A model generated the notes under the pieces. The model was given only the letters and a program-made list of their open reading frames with translations. It was not told the origin of the DNA and ran no database searches. Position numbers and translations under genes: made by a program. This document shows, in pieces, positions 44,912-54,237 of a stretch of DNA of 64,000 nucleotides. Source of the DNA: Flavobacteriales bacterium (GTDB lineage: Bacteria; Bacteroidota; Bacteroidia; NS11-12g; UBA9320); assembly GCA_020635395.1 (NCBI GenBank), contig JACJZV010000003.1, positions 1 through 64,000 of the forward strand, given 5' to 3'. Every line of letters begins with the position of its first letter. Within the stretch, counting starts at the first letter, position 1.

Positions 44912-46738
44912 TTACTGTGGTGCAATGTTTGATTTTAGTTTGTTGTAGCGTTTTCGGGCATCTACCACAAATAAACTTCCCGGGTAGTTAAAAATGATTT
45001 TTTCGTACATTTCAATGGCTTTTTCCGGATTGTTCAACTGGTGTTCGTATAGCTTGGCCAATGCAAAAAGTGCGTTGTCGGCCAAAATATCATCAGCAAA
45101 ATAGTTAATGATGTTTTGGTAATATTCTTCCGCTTTTTCATACAATCCTTGCTTAAAGAAAATTTGTGCCTTTGCAAGGTATATTTCATCCTCTAAGGCA
45201 TGGTTTGGATAGGCCAGCGGAAGTTTGTTGAGTATAGAAAGGCTTTCATCTAATTTGTTTTGAAAAAGCAACAGTTGAGAGGTGGCAAATGCCTTCATTG
45301 CATCGGTGTTGCTGTCCAGTCCGGTGTTGTCTTTAATAAGCAATGTCAGCTCAATGGCATTGTTTGAAATAAGTTGTGATGTGGCCGTTTTTAGCACGTC
45401 TAATTGTTCTTTTGCCCAGTCAAAATCTCCCTTAAAATAACTCAATCGGGCATTTCTAAACTTTGCCTCCTGCCCAAGTGCATCCTCTTTAAATTCTTTA
45501 TCCACTTGGCCATACAGCAACGTGGCTTCCCAAATATCTCCTTTAATCAAATAGGCATCGCCCAGGGCAAGTTTGTACTCACCCAAATCATTTCTAGGCA
45601 AATATGGAATAGTCAAAAGCCCCTCGAGCAATTCAATGCCCTTGCCTGCATCGTGTTTGTAAAAAATATAGATGTCGGACAATTCTTTAATGCTGGGTGC
45701 CGTGTGCTGGTCTTTTCCGTAGGTGGCAATCATGTTTTCATACTGACCGACAAGATTATTTACATCCTGCTCCGAAAAGTTTTGACTGGTTGTTATTCTG
45801 CGATAGGCCGTTTCAAGTTTTCCTGCTTTTGCCACAAGATAGTAGTAGCCATCATTGCCAAATTCCAGCACCTTGTCGAAACATTTTTCGGCCACCTCAA
45901 ACTCATCGTTCGAAAGGCAGGTTTCGGCAAGTTCTATCAGCGTTCTGCCATCCGTTTTGTTTCGTTTATCCATGGCGGCTGCTTGCCGCAGGGCAGAGTT
46001 AAACTTCTTTTGTTGAACAAAAATCCACATCAACAAATCGTCGAACGACGTGTTTTGTGGGTGTTTTTGAATATACAAAGCCGCTTTTTCTTGCAAATAG
46101 TCCATTTTTATGTCGCGGTCAACCAAAAAAACGAGATTTGATTTGACTCGTTCCAAGTCGGAAGGTGCTTCGGCCAATACATCCAAACATTCGTTTACCA
46201 ACGCTTCCGACTGGCCTTTGGCTTTGTAAATGTCCATTAAGTTTTGTGAAAAAAGGATAGAATATCCGCTTGCTTTTCGTCCTTCCAGCAATGCTTTTTT
46301 GGCAAAATCATATTCATCTCTTTTTACCAATGCACCCGCAAGTTGCTCAACTTCTACGGTGCTGGCATCTCTTTTTAGAGAGGAAACCGCTTTTGAAATG
46401 GCGTTTTCATACAATTCGTCAGCCTCTTTTGTTTTTCCGGTTTCCTTAAATAGGTAGCCCAAGTCAACCACATAAAGGGGTTTGTCGGGATATTTTTTTA
46501 CCTGCCTCGAAACCATTTTTTCAGCTTCCGAAAGGTTGTTTAGCTTTAAAAGACAGTTAAGGTAGTTTTGATAAATATAAACCGATTCGCTGTTTTTTTT
46601 GTGAAGCCGTTGATACAGTATTTCGGCTTTGTCATATTCTTCGTTGTTAAAATATTGAGCAGCCAACTCCTCATCGGTGTCTTGTGCAAAACCGACAAGG
46701 TTTAAAGCCAAAAAGAATAATAGAAAAAAATTTCGCAT
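44912..46738 (-). CDS. Exported tetratricopeptide-repeat protein
   Basis: A 608-aa protein with a signal peptide (FLLFFLALNLVGFAQ). TPR-type helix pairs run through most of the length: AQYFNNEEYDKAEILYQRL near residue 29, VDLGYLFKETGKTKEADELYENA near 95, CLSNDEFEVAEKCFDKVLEFG near 275, and at the end KAQIFFKQGLYEKAEEYYQN and AKLYEHQLNNPEKAIEMYEK. The C-terminal part resembles the outer-membrane assembly TPR proteins (BamD-like arrangement) but the protein is much longer than BamD. Probably a periplasmic or outer-membrane scaffold. It is divergent from the small lipoprotein gene at 46871. Confidence 0.85.
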   Translation of the reverse strand: MRNFFLLFFLALNLVGFAQDTDEELAAQYFNNEEYDKAEILYQRLHKKNSESVYIYQNYLNCLLKLNNLSEAEKMVSRQVKKYPDKPLYVVDLGYLFKETGKTKEADELYENAISKAVSSLKRDASTVEVEQLAGALVKRDEYDFAKKALLEGRKASGYSILFSQNLMDIYKAKGQSEALVNECLDVLAEAPSDLERVKSNLVFLVDRDIKMDYLQEKAALYIQKHPQNTSFDDLLMWIFVQQKKFNSALRQAAAMDKRNKTDGRTLIELAETCLSNDEFEVAEKCFDKVLEFGNDGYYYLVAKAGKLETAYRRITTSQNFSEQDVNNLVGQYENMIATYGKDQHTAPSIKELSDIYIFYKHDAGKGIELLEGLLTIPYLPRNDLGEYKLALGDAYLIKGDIWEATLLYGQVDKEFKEDALGQEAKFRNARLSYFKGDFDWAKEQLDVLKTATSQLISNNAIELTLLIKDNTGLDSNTDAMKAFATSQLLLFQNKLDESLSILNKLPLAYPNHALEDEIYLAKAQIFFKQGLYEKAEEYYQNIINYFADDILADNALFALAKLYEHQLNNPEKAIEMYEKIIFNYPGSLFVVDARKRYNKLKSNIAPQ

Positions 46739-46870
46739 TTGGGCAAATTTATCTGATTAACAACGAATTGGTAAATAAAATTGTTTTGTGTTACAAAAAC
46801 TCAGATAAAATGAGAGTAATTAACTACTATTTCACTCAAAAAAAGTAATTTAGCCGCAAAAAAATAGAAA

Positions 46871-47254
46871 ATGAGAAAACTAAGAGTATTAATTCCGGTG
46901 TTGTTTGTTTCTTTGGTGGTGTTGGCCACAAGTTGCAAAAAGAAAAACGACCCACGAAACATGGTGTACAAGGCATGGAAGGTGACAGCCATGGAAGATC
47001 CAAATATGGATGCATCTGCTATCCAAGCCACAATCAGCGAAGGGTATATGGTAGAGTTTACCAAAAAAGGAAAAATGATTTCAACCGTTGCCGGTAAAAA
47101 AAGTGAAGGCACATTTGAGATTGATGAAACCGCAACAACCATTAAAACGACAGAAAATGGCACTACTGACAACCTGTCAATTTCAGGGTTATCTGAAACG
47201 GGGATGACTTTGACCAATGGAAGCGGAGCAAAAATGACACTATCTGCTAATTAA
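46871..47254 (+). CDS. Small lipocalin-like lipoprotein
   Basis: A 127-aa lipoprotein: leader with VVLATSC lipobox, KKK tether, then MVYKAWKVTAMEDPNMDAS with the Trp typical of the first lipocalin-like strand, MVEFTKKGKMISTVAGKKSE, GTFEIDETATTIKTTENG and a final MTLTNGSGAKMTLS. Lipocalin-like domain lipoproteins of this size are frequent in Bacteroidota; the ligand is unknown. It lies 26 bases upstream of the BON-SH3 gene and the two probably form one operon. Confidence 0.8.
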   Translation: MRKLRVLIPVLFVSLVVLATSCKKKNDPRNMVYKAWKVTAMEDPNMDASAIQATISEGYMVEFTKKGKMISTVAGKKSEGTFEIDETATTIKTTENGTTDNLSISGLSETGMTLTNGSGAKMTLSAN

Positions 47255-47280
47255 TTTTTAACAATTTAAAGAAGAAAAAA

Positions 47281-47745
47281 ATGGGATTATTTGATGCATT
47301 CAAAAAGAAAGTAGAAGAAAAAAGCGAGGAAATAAATCCGCTTTACGGAGCCATGCAAAATGCAGGCTTCAATATTCACAATATGCAAGTTCAAAACAAC
47401 GGTGGCAATGTAACTGTTACGGGCAGCGTTGAAGATGGGGCGATTCTTGAAAAAGTAAATGCTTTTTTGAGTTCTCAACCATCGGTTAGCAATGTGTTTA
47501 ACAACATCGAAGTAGCCGATATTAGCTCACAAGGTATAAAATGCAAAGTGGCAACCAAATCGAGCAACTTGAATGTGCGTGCAGGGGCAAGCACAGAAGA
47601 TGAAATTGTCGGAAAATTTGCCAAAGACAGCGAGTTGCTTTTGGTGAAACGAGTAAATAGCTCTTGGAACATAGTTAGAGGCACGGGCATTGATGGAAAT
47701 CCGGTGGAAGGCTATTGCCACACCGACTATATGGAGATGGTTTAA
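47281..47745 (+). CDS. BON domain and SH3-like domain protein
   Basis: A 154-aa protein without a signal peptide. Residues 25-85 form a BON-type domain (VQNNGGNVTVTGSVEDGAIL, VNAFLSSQPSVSNVFNNIEV). Residues 90-154 are a bacterial SH3 domain (LNVRAGASTEDEIVGKFAKD, LLLVKRVNSSWNIVRG, EGYCHTDYMEMV). BON domains bind membranes or lipids and SH3b domains bind cell-wall or protein ligands. The order is reminiscent of YgaU, where BON is joined to LysM. A possible cytoplasmic stress or envelope-support protein. It ends upstream of a strong bidirectional terminator. Confidence 0.8.
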   Translation: MGLFDAFKKKVEEKSEEINPLYGAMQNAGFNIHNMQVQNNGGNVTVTGSVEDGAILEKVNAFLSSQPSVSNVFNNIEVADISSQGIKCKVATKSSNLNVRAGASTEDEIVGKFAKDSELLLVKRVNSSWNIVRGTGIDGNPVEGYCHTDYMEMV

Positions 47746-47765
47746 AAAGAATCGTTTTATAAAAC

Positions 47766-47799
47766 AAAAGCCCGCTGGCCAAAGGCCAGCGGGCTTTTT
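47766..47799. terminator. Bidirectional intrinsic terminator
   Basis: AAAAGCCCGCTGGCC, loop AAA, GGCCAGCGGGCTTTTT: a perfect GC-rich stem with an A run before and a T run after. It sits between the converging stops of the BON-SH3 gene (47745) and the M4 peptidase gene (47816) and should stop transcripts from both. Confidence 0.95.
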
Positions 47800-47815
47800 A
47801 TTAATCAGAAATTAA

Positions 47816-50800
47816 CTATTCTATCAAAATGAGTTTTCTTATCAAACCTTGTGGTTGTGGGATAATCAAGAAATAAGTTCCGGCTGATACGTCAGTTAAT
47901 GAAATTTGAGATTTATTCATATTGCCTGATTTTACCATGCAACCTTTAGTATCGATTAAATCAAACTTACTGAAAGGATTTACTCCGGAAACGAACAACA
48001 CTTCATTTGCCGGATTTGGATAAACCAGTATGTTTTGCGAAAGAATGTCATCAATGTTCACTATCTCTTTGGTCACAATCACATTGTAATTTTTGGTCGA
48101 ACCATCTTCCGCTTTTACTGTATAAACCACGGTGGTCGTGAAATTCTTGGCATTTGCACCGCTTATCTGTTCTTCTGTAGCCACCAAAACAGTTGATTTA
48201 GGCGAGTGAGTAAAGGTTGGAATAAGGCTTTTTACGTCCACACTGTCCGGCACTGTTACATTAATGTTTGTTCCACTAAAAACGGCCTTTGAAGCACCCT
48301 GCACTGCTGGAAATGCAAAACTCAACAAATCTTTTTCGCTGCTAAACAAACTACGCGTTCCGTTGGCATACCATACTCCCCATTTAGCATCATTTATAAG
48401 TAAAGAGGCAGAGCCAGATGGAGTTATTTTATCCGTTTTCATAGAAATGATTCCTATCACATCATTGCCGCTCGATTGTGCGTCAAAAATGATTTTGGCA
48501 TCATCGTTTGAGTAATTTGGAAAACTCAACTTAACGTTATCAAATACGGTAGAAACCTTGCCTGAACTGGTGTTTAGAGCCAATAGAGCATAATCGTCTG
48601 CAAATTCATCAATATAGTCAAAAGCAATGATGTAGGGTGAATTTTTAGAATAAGTTGGGTTGCCAATACTGACATCTGAGGGCAATTGGCTAAACAATTT
48701 TTCTACTTTACCATTACCCCAGTTGTTGCTTTGGTTATCCCAAACTCTTATAATACCTATGTCCCAATAATCTAACGTACCGCTGGTGCTGTTTATCAAA
48801 TTTCGGGAATCGTATAAAATGTACTCGCCACTATAATCAAACTCAATAGCATCGGCATACAAAACCCCGCCCGCAGACACACCCGAAAACGTTGGATTGT
48901 AGAGGGTAAATTTATTCCACTTTTTAGTTGTAAAATCATATACATAAATGGCAGAATCTATTTCGGTGCTCACACCAGCCAGTCGTTTTCCATCTCTCGA
49001 TACGGCCACGTTGCTCCAAAAAGCATCGCTTGTTAAAACACTTTCGCCATTTGTTCCCTTCAAGTCAACGGAGTGAATATTGTTGTCATCCGCCACAAAA
49101 ACACAAACACTTCCATCATCAAGCACCGATGGTTTTCTGAGAAAATCTGTTTGACTAAAAGCCTTAAAATTGTCTCCAGCCGTAGAACTTCGGTACAAGG
49201 TGTTGCTATTAAATGGGTCAATATCAATGCTCAAAATATTTTCGGTTCCGGTGTTTTTTGGCAAATCTTTTTCCTCGCTTCCGGTTCCGCCGCCAGTGCT
49301 GCCCGCATTGGGGTCAAATATCTCTACGGTGTCAAATGCCTCTTTGGCTTTGGCAACGTGTGTGCTATTGGCTCCAAAAAGATCGGTGGCAGCTTGAACA
49401 ATGGCATATCGCAAAGCTAAAAAGTTGGAACTGGAGGTTAGGTAATTGGTTAATGCTCGGTAATAGATTTTTTCAGCATCGTTTTTGCCAACGGTATTTG
49501 CAATCAAATAAAATGCATGGTTTGGAATGCCACTGTTGATGTGTACACCACCATTGTCATCGGTGCCTTTGTAGGCTTCCGACATTTTCATGGGCTGATA
49601 TCCATTCTGCCCCAACGATGTGCGGCCATTGTGCGGATTGCTTACATCTCGCAAAGCACCGCTTGGAAAAACAGAAGTTTTAACAACGTCTTCTCCCAAT
49701 CGCCAATCATCACGGTCTATCAAAACGCCAAACACATCGGCCATTGACTCGTTTATGGCTCCCGATTGCCCTTGATATTCCAAATTGGCGGTACTTGAAA
49801 TTACGCCATGCGTTATTTCGTGTCCGGCCACGTCAAGACTTCCGGCCAAGGGTTTAAACGCCGTTTTGCCATTGCCATAAAACATTGCCTGCCCGTTCCA
49901 ATAAGCATTGTCCAAACCTGCTCCGTTTTCGGTAACATTAACCACCGAAATCATGGTTCCACCATTTCCGTTGATAGAGTTTCGGTTGTGAACCGATTTG
50001 TAATAATCATAAACCAAACCGGCATGATAATGGGCTGAAACAGCCGATTTATCCGTCCAAGTATTGCTGCTTGAGGTAATTTGGCTTAAACTGCTGCCAT
50101 TGGTATTTTTTGCGTCAATGGTCCAAATGGCTCCGTATGGGTCATTGGGTATGCTGCCTCTGCCAGAATTGAACATAGGTTTAGTTGCGTCAATCAACAT
50201 GTATGTTGCCCCCACCTGATAGGTGTTTATGGTTTGACTTTTTCCGTTCAAGTCTGTAGCTGTGGCAGTTCTTGGGCCGTCAATGGAGCAGGTTTTTTCA
50301 TAAGCATTTAGCACCTTTCCAGAATAGGCATCTACCCAAACACGCCACCAATGGATATGGTTAGGGAAATAATCAACCACAAAAACTTTTTGCAGTACAC
50401 CGTTTATGTTTACGTAATACAGATTGGCCACCGTTTCTTTTCCGGCAGAGAATTGCCAAAGTTCGCTGTTGGCAGCTATATGTTCGTTTTCAACAACCAA
50501 ACTTTCGGCAGAATGAATAGCAATTTCTGCTGAAACAAGGGCGGCTGGGTTTTCATTAGGCGTGGGCAAAAGCATGCCTTGAGCAGTGATGTTTCCATCC
50601 GTATATTGATGAACAATTATTTCACCACAAAAAACCGGAATGTTGTTAATAAGACGGTTTACCTTGGTATGCGAAATGGCCAATTCATCAACGTTCGAAT
50701 AAACAGCAGTGAACTTATCAGAAGCTGCAATTCCCAAATCATTAGATATGGAAGTAATAAACTGCATGGCTGATTGAGACGGAATTTGGGCCTTGGCGTG

Positions 50801-51049
50801 GTTTTCTGTTTTTCCCGAAACCTGAATAACAGTTTGATTATTGTCAAATTGAATCAGATATTTTGAATCGGGTTTTACAAAGATTTGGTTGATTTGATTT
50901 TGACTGCCGCCATAACGAGTTTCTGAATATGCAAAAGTTGCTTTTTTGCCCGATGAGTCTTTCTGACTGCGGGCGGTAAATGCATTTTGTGCAAACAAAT
51001 TTCCTCCCCAAAAAAGGATTAGCGAAGAGAGTAAAAAACGGTTATTCAT
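47816..51049 (-). CDS. Secreted M4-family (thermolysin-like) metallopeptidase with T9SS type A sorting domain
   Basis: 1077 aa. Signal peptide (to about residue 21), then an FTP/PepSY propeptide region (about 60-240: KVNRLINNIPVFCGEIIVHQ, LYYVNINGVLQKVFVVDYFP). The catalytic domain (about 260-590) has the zinc motif HEITH at residue 410 and the third-ligand motif GAINESMADVFG, then GGVHINSGIPNHAFYL. A beta-propeller-like region follows (about 620-900: DGKRLAGVSTE, IDYSG-type strands), then a small beta domain, and the type A sorting tail VYPNPANEVLFVSG, IDTKGCMVKSG, AGTYFLIIP. It should be a zymogen secreted by the T9SS. Confidence 0.95.
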   Translation of the reverse strand: MNNRFLLSSLILFWGGNLFAQNAFTARSQKDSSGKKATFAYSETRYGGSQNQINQIFVKPDSKYLIQFDNNQTVIQVSGKTENHAKAQIPSQSAMQFITSISNDLGIAASDKFTAVYSNVDELAISHTKVNRLINNIPVFCGEIIVHQYTDGNITAQGMLLPTPNENPAALVSAEIAIHSAESLVVENEHIAANSELWQFSAGKETVANLYYVNINGVLQKVFVVDYFPNHIHWWRVWVDAYSGKVLNAYEKTCSIDGPRTATATDLNGKSQTINTYQVGATYMLIDATKPMFNSGRGSIPNDPYGAIWTIDAKNTNGSSLSQITSSSNTWTDKSAVSAHYHAGLVYDYYKSVHNRNSINGNGGTMISVVNVTENGAGLDNAYWNGQAMFYGNGKTAFKPLAGSLDVAGHEITHGVISSTANLEYQGQSGAINESMADVFGVLIDRDDWRLGEDVVKTSVFPSGALRDVSNPHNGRTSLGQNGYQPMKMSEAYKGTDDNGGVHINSGIPNHAFYLIANTVGKNDAEKIYYRALTNYLTSSSNFLALRYAIVQAATDLFGANSTHVAKAKEAFDTVEIFDPNAGSTGGGTGSEEKDLPKNTGTENILSIDIDPFNSNTLYRSSTAGDNFKAFSQTDFLRKPSVLDDGSVCVFVADDNNIHSVDLKGTNGESVLTSDAFWSNVAVSRDGKRLAGVSTEIDSAIYVYDFTTKKWNKFTLYNPTFSGVSAGGVLYADAIEFDYSGEYILYDSRNLINSTSGTLDYWDIGIIRVWDNQSNNWGNGKVEKLFSQLPSDVSIGNPTYSKNSPYIIAFDYIDEFADDYALLALNTSSGKVSTVFDNVKLSFPNYSNDDAKIIFDAQSSGNDVIGIISMKTDKITPSGSASLLINDAKWGVWYANGTRSLFSSEKDLLSFAFPAVQGASKAVFSGTNINVTVPDSVDVKSLIPTFTHSPKSTVLVATEEQISGANAKNFTTTVVYTVKAEDGSTKNYNVIVTKEIVNIDDILSQNILVYPNPANEVLFVSGVNPFSKFDLIDTKGCMVKSGNMNKSQISLTDVSAGTYFLIIPQPQGLIRKLILIE

Positions 51050-51485
51050 TATTTTCTGAAGTGTTGATGTTGTCTAAAATAGTTTGTAACATGGTGTTGA
51101 TAGAGGATACCTGTTCGGGAGGATTGGCTCCGTTTTTTCCCCAAACCACCTTATTTTCGCCAATTTTTATAAAATAACTCATGTTGCCTGGTTGGTTTAT
51201 GCTTAGTGTGTCGAAGTTTAATTTTTTGGCTTCTTTTAATACGTTTTTAACTTCTCCTTTTTTGATGGTTCCAGCCAGTTCTGATTTTCCAGACAAGCTG
51301 CTGTTTCTATAAATATCTCCATTTTTAAAAATGTCAATTCGGTTTTCGGCTCCGGTAAACCCGCCAAAACTTCCGTAGCTTACCACGGGTTTTGCCGAAT
51401 CATCCTTTTTGCTACCTCTGTTTTTACATGAGTGAGCTGAGAAGAAAAGCGAAAATGCCAAAAGACCCAAGCACAGTTTTTTCAT
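51042..51485 (-). CDS. Lipoprotein overlapping the M4 peptidase gene
   Basis: A 147-aa lipoprotein: leader ending FFSAHSC, then a KNRGSKKDDS tether. The mature domain contains YGSFGGFTGAENRIDIFKNG, SLSGKSELAGTIKKGEVKNV and FIKIGENKVVWGKNG. I recall similar short proteins without known function in Bacteroidota. The gene is directly upstream of the M4 peptidase gene on the same strand and its end overlaps that gene's start by 8 bases, so the two are co-translated. Peptidase inhibitor or chaperone is a reasonable guess, not shown. Confidence 0.75.
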   Translation of the reverse strand: MKKLCLGLLAFSLFFSAHSCKNRGSKKDDSAKPVVSYGSFGGFTGAENRIDIFKNGDIYRNSSLSGKSELAGTIKKGEVKNVLKEAKKLNFDTLSINQPGNMSYFIKIGENKVVWGKNGANPPEQVSSINTMLQTILDNINTSENNE

Positions 51486-51588
51486 TTATATACATTAAAC
51501 GAATGACAAAATTACAGCAATATTGATGAAAGGCTTAAAGAAACTGCATCAAAGGCACTAATTTTGCAGAGAAATAACAAACCTCAAA

Positions 51589-51961
51589 GGGGCTGACTGG
51601 ATTTGACGGGAGGGCCAATTGACAGGTAAGCATGTAGAGCGTTGTAGGAATTGCTCTTAAATCAAAACCTTCAACAATATAAACGGCGAGTATAACTACG
51701 CCATGGCTGCCTAATCCTAGGAGATTATAGCAATTGCCATCCGCCTGCTGTTGCTATGTTTGGGCTGCGGCAGAGTTCAGGCGGTCGAAAAGCCCGAATA
51801 ATTGTCGGTAATGTCTGTTAGCCGATGGTTTACAAAGCAGGCTAAGGGTAAAAAAAGGTGCTTGTCTAACCCTATTTACCACCAAAACAATAGACAATAA
51901 ACATGTAGAAAGCGTGATTCAATTCCTTCTTCGGACCCGGGTTCGACTCCCGGCAGCTCCA
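51589..51961 (+). ncRNA. ssrA: Transfer-messenger RNA (tmRNA)
   Basis: tmRNA frees stalled ribosomes and adds a degradation tag. The 5' end GGGGCTGACTGGATTTGACGGG and the 3' end GGGTTCGACTCCCGGCAGCTCC form the tRNA-like half: the first seven bases pair with CAGCTCC before the discriminator A. The tag-coding part is GGCGAGTATAACTACGCCATGGCTGCCTAA (51684-51713 region), read as GEYNYAMAA and stop, of the Bacteroidota GExNYALAA type but with Met for Leu. Pseudoknot-forming GC-rich segments follow. The CCA is not encoded. Confidence 0.95.
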
Positions 51962-51970
51962 CAGATTCTA

Positions 51971-52005
51971 AAAACTCCCTGATTATCAGGGAGTTTTGTT
52001 TTTTT
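51971..52005 (+). terminator. Intrinsic terminator of ssrA
   Basis: AAAACTCCCTGA, loop TTA, TCAGGGAGTTTT followed by GTTTTTTT: perfect 12-bp stem with a T run, 10 bases after the tmRNA 3' end. Confidence 0.93.
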
Positions 52006-52041
52006 AAGAGTTTTTAATATGGTTTGATAATCCGGTAGTTA

Positions 52042-52054
52042 GGGTTCGACTCCC
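52042..52054 (+). repeat. Partial copy of the tmRNA 3' end (T-arm sequence)
   Basis: GGGTTCGACTCCC matches 51939-51951 of the tmRNA exactly. It is followed by TTTGGGTTAATT, not by the rest of the tmRNA. It may be a relic of a genomic-island attachment site, since ssrA 3' ends are frequent integration targets, or a chance match of 13 bases. Confidence 0.45.
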
Positions 52055-52139
52055 TTTGGGTTAATTATGTAAATGAATCAAAGTGGTGAAAAGATGATAT
52101 TGTATGTCAATACTTAATCTGTTGCTGGCCAAGCTTAAG

Positions 52140-54026
52140 CTAGCGAACAATAGTAATTATCCCATTGTCATACAACCGACGCTTTCTCCCATCCTCCAAT
52201 GAAACAGAATATTGAGATAGCCAGAGATAACCGCCAGATTGAACGTCTTTGCCCGAGTATTTTCCATCCCACCCACTTTCAATGTCTTCTGTTTGGAAAA
52301 GGAGTTCTCCCCATCGATTATAGATGCTAAGTCGATATTCGGTAACAAGACATGATCCGGTTGGTTTAAATACCTCGTTAGGAGGACGGTCGTTGGGGCT
52401 AAAGGCATTTGGAAAATACAATTTACATGAGCAATCCTTGAAAGCCAAGTTTATCTCTGATAAGACCTGATTACAACCATGAAGCCTAATGGAATATGAG
52501 CCGGATTGAGATGCTATCAGGCTAGGAGCCATTGTGCCATCTTGCCAGATGTAATTTTCAAGTGGTTGCGGTTGTAAAATTAATTGCTCTCCAAAACACA
52601 TGGTGGTATCTCCCCCAATGTATGCCAAAGGGGGTTCATGAATTTTTACTAAATGACTAACAGTATCAATACTACCGCCTCGGTATACTATTAACTTTAC
52701 ATTGAAAGTACCGGTATCAGAGAATGTGTGGATTGATGAATCAAGGGTTGACGTATTGGATCCACTTTCAATATCGTCAAAGTTCCATAATACTGAATCT
52801 GGATCAAGTGCGTAATGAGCAATAAAGGTTGTTGTATCATTCAAACAAGTGTTTAGGCTTTCGATTTTTATGTTATAAATTGTGTTCGGGTATGACGGAA
52901 GACCTAAAAGAGGTTTTCCTGTTCCCAGAAACACTCCGTCTTCTTGATAACCACAAAGGCCGCCCCGTTCATTTGGTCGATTAATTACTGCAAGGTAATG
53001 GGTTTGAGGCCGAGCAACGTAGATTTTACCATCAGGACCCAGTTGTATAGCCCCACCGATATTTTGGGCAATTTCGATACTTGATGCTCGAATCAAGTCA
53101 ATTTGCTGTAATCCCAAGTCGAATTGGTACACTGCATGGGACGCAGGGCCATCTCTATCCGAAACATAAAGGTAACGGCTATTGGTTGAGAACTCAATAC
53201 CATAAGGAAAGATTCTTGACCCATTATAAAAGGTATCAAGTGTTGTTAGAAATTGGCTTACTTGACCAGAACTTGTACTGAATTTGAAAAGGTCTGCTGT
53301 TTGGGTGTAATTATTAGCCATTGCAAGATACTCTCCATTAGGTGAGCATTTGAGATAACCAAAACTATTGAAATACTCTCCAGTGATTATCGGACCAATT
53401 TTACTTATCACAGGGTTCAAATCTAATCCGGTTGAGTCCAATAAATAAGAAAAGAACTCATCAGAATGAAAGCCATGTGTTATAATCCAAAAACTTCTTC
53501 CATTTGAGTGTTTAATTGCGGTTAATTTCTCGCAAACAGGGGTTTGCATGGAAATACTTTTGGAAGAGGTAACATCCCCTTGTCCATTTTGTAGGGACAT
53601 GTCCAGAATGGAATATCTAAGCCCGTTTTGTTCCCCTTTATCTATGGTTGTGAATACATAAAAGATATTTTTAGAATAAGGTTTTTTTACGATTAATACC
53701 GATTGTGTTGAACTATGATTGCCACCCAATTCTACCCCATTAGGCATTACAACATGATTTCGATTCCATATTTTCTCGCCATTTGAATAAAACAAAAGTT
53801 TTCCATTTTCATCGCAAGCTGTGGCACAACCTTCATAGGTATGCATATTGGAACCTACCAAAGCAATAGGAACTCCAGAGTTAAAATCAACTGCCGCACT
53901 ATCTCCAAAAAACCAAATATTTCCCTCTTTTTGAGCAAATAAGTTGGAAGTTACCGAGCAAATGATCAAAGTCAAAAGAAAGGATTTAACCACTAGTGTT
54001 CTCAATTTCAAAATTTTATGACTCAT
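52140..54026 (-). CDS. Secreted beta-propeller and PKD protein with T9SS type B sorting domain
   Basis: About 628 aa from the ATG at 54026 (MSHKILKLR); seven more codons are open upstream. Signal peptide with LLTLIICSVTSNLFAQ. The first 370 residues look like a seven-blade propeller (NIWFFGDSAAVDFNSG, CSPNGEYLAMANNYTQTADL, GIEFSTNSRYLYVSDRDGP, QLGPDGKIYVARPQTHYLAV). A PKD domain follows near 400-470 (SVLWNFDDIESGSN, HTFSDTGTFNVKLIVYRGG). The type B tail contains YFPNAFSPNDRPPNEVF, LSIYNRWGELLFQTE and GWDGKYSGKDVQSGGYLW. It should be a surface or secreted protein of the gliding-associated kind; ligand unknown. Confidence 0.88.
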   Translation of the reverse strand: MSHKILKLRTLVVKSFLLTLIICSVTSNLFAQKEGNIWFFGDSAAVDFNSGVPIALVGSNMHTYEGCATACDENGKLLFYSNGEKIWNRNHVVMPNGVELGGNHSSTQSVLIVKKPYSKNIFYVFTTIDKGEQNGLRYSILDMSLQNGQGDVTSSKSISMQTPVCEKLTAIKHSNGRSFWIITHGFHSDEFFSYLLDSTGLDLNPVISKIGPIITGEYFNSFGYLKCSPNGEYLAMANNYTQTADLFKFSTSSGQVSQFLTTLDTFYNGSRIFPYGIEFSTNSRYLYVSDRDGPASHAVYQFDLGLQQIDLIRASSIEIAQNIGGAIQLGPDGKIYVARPQTHYLAVINRPNERGGLCGYQEDGVFLGTGKPLLGLPSYPNTIYNIKIESLNTCLNDTTTFIAHYALDPDSVLWNFDDIESGSNTSTLDSSIHTFSDTGTFNVKLIVYRGGSIDTVSHLVKIHEPPLAYIGGDTTMCFGEQLILQPQPLENYIWQDGTMAPSLIASQSGSYSIRLHGCNQVLSEINLAFKDCSCKLYFPNAFSPNDRPPNEVFKPTGSCLVTEYRLSIYNRWGELLFQTEDIESGWDGKYSGKDVQSGGYLWLSQYSVSLEDGRKRRLYDNGIITIVR

Positions 54027-54200
54027 AAATTTTTCAGGAAATAACAAAAGTATGGTTTTGCGGATATTCAGTCAAGTAAAATAAAAGGCCAAGATGAATA
54101 CATGTTTGACATACTGCCCTTCCTCTCCACAAAACAAAAGACTGCTTTGGCGGTCTTTTTTGTTGGTAAGAATAGTTTGGGTTTTTCGTTAAATTTGTTT

Positions 54201-54227
54201 TCAGAGTCCTCTAAGGATAGACTCTGA
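54201..54227. repeat. Array hairpin TCAGAGTC ... GACTCTGA, third copy
   Basis: Preceded by AAATTTGTTT, as in the other copies. It lies 10 bases before the ATG of the truncated membrane-protein gene, the same place relative to a gene as in the other array cassettes. Confidence 0.8.
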
Positions 54228-54237
54228 AGGAAAGAAA

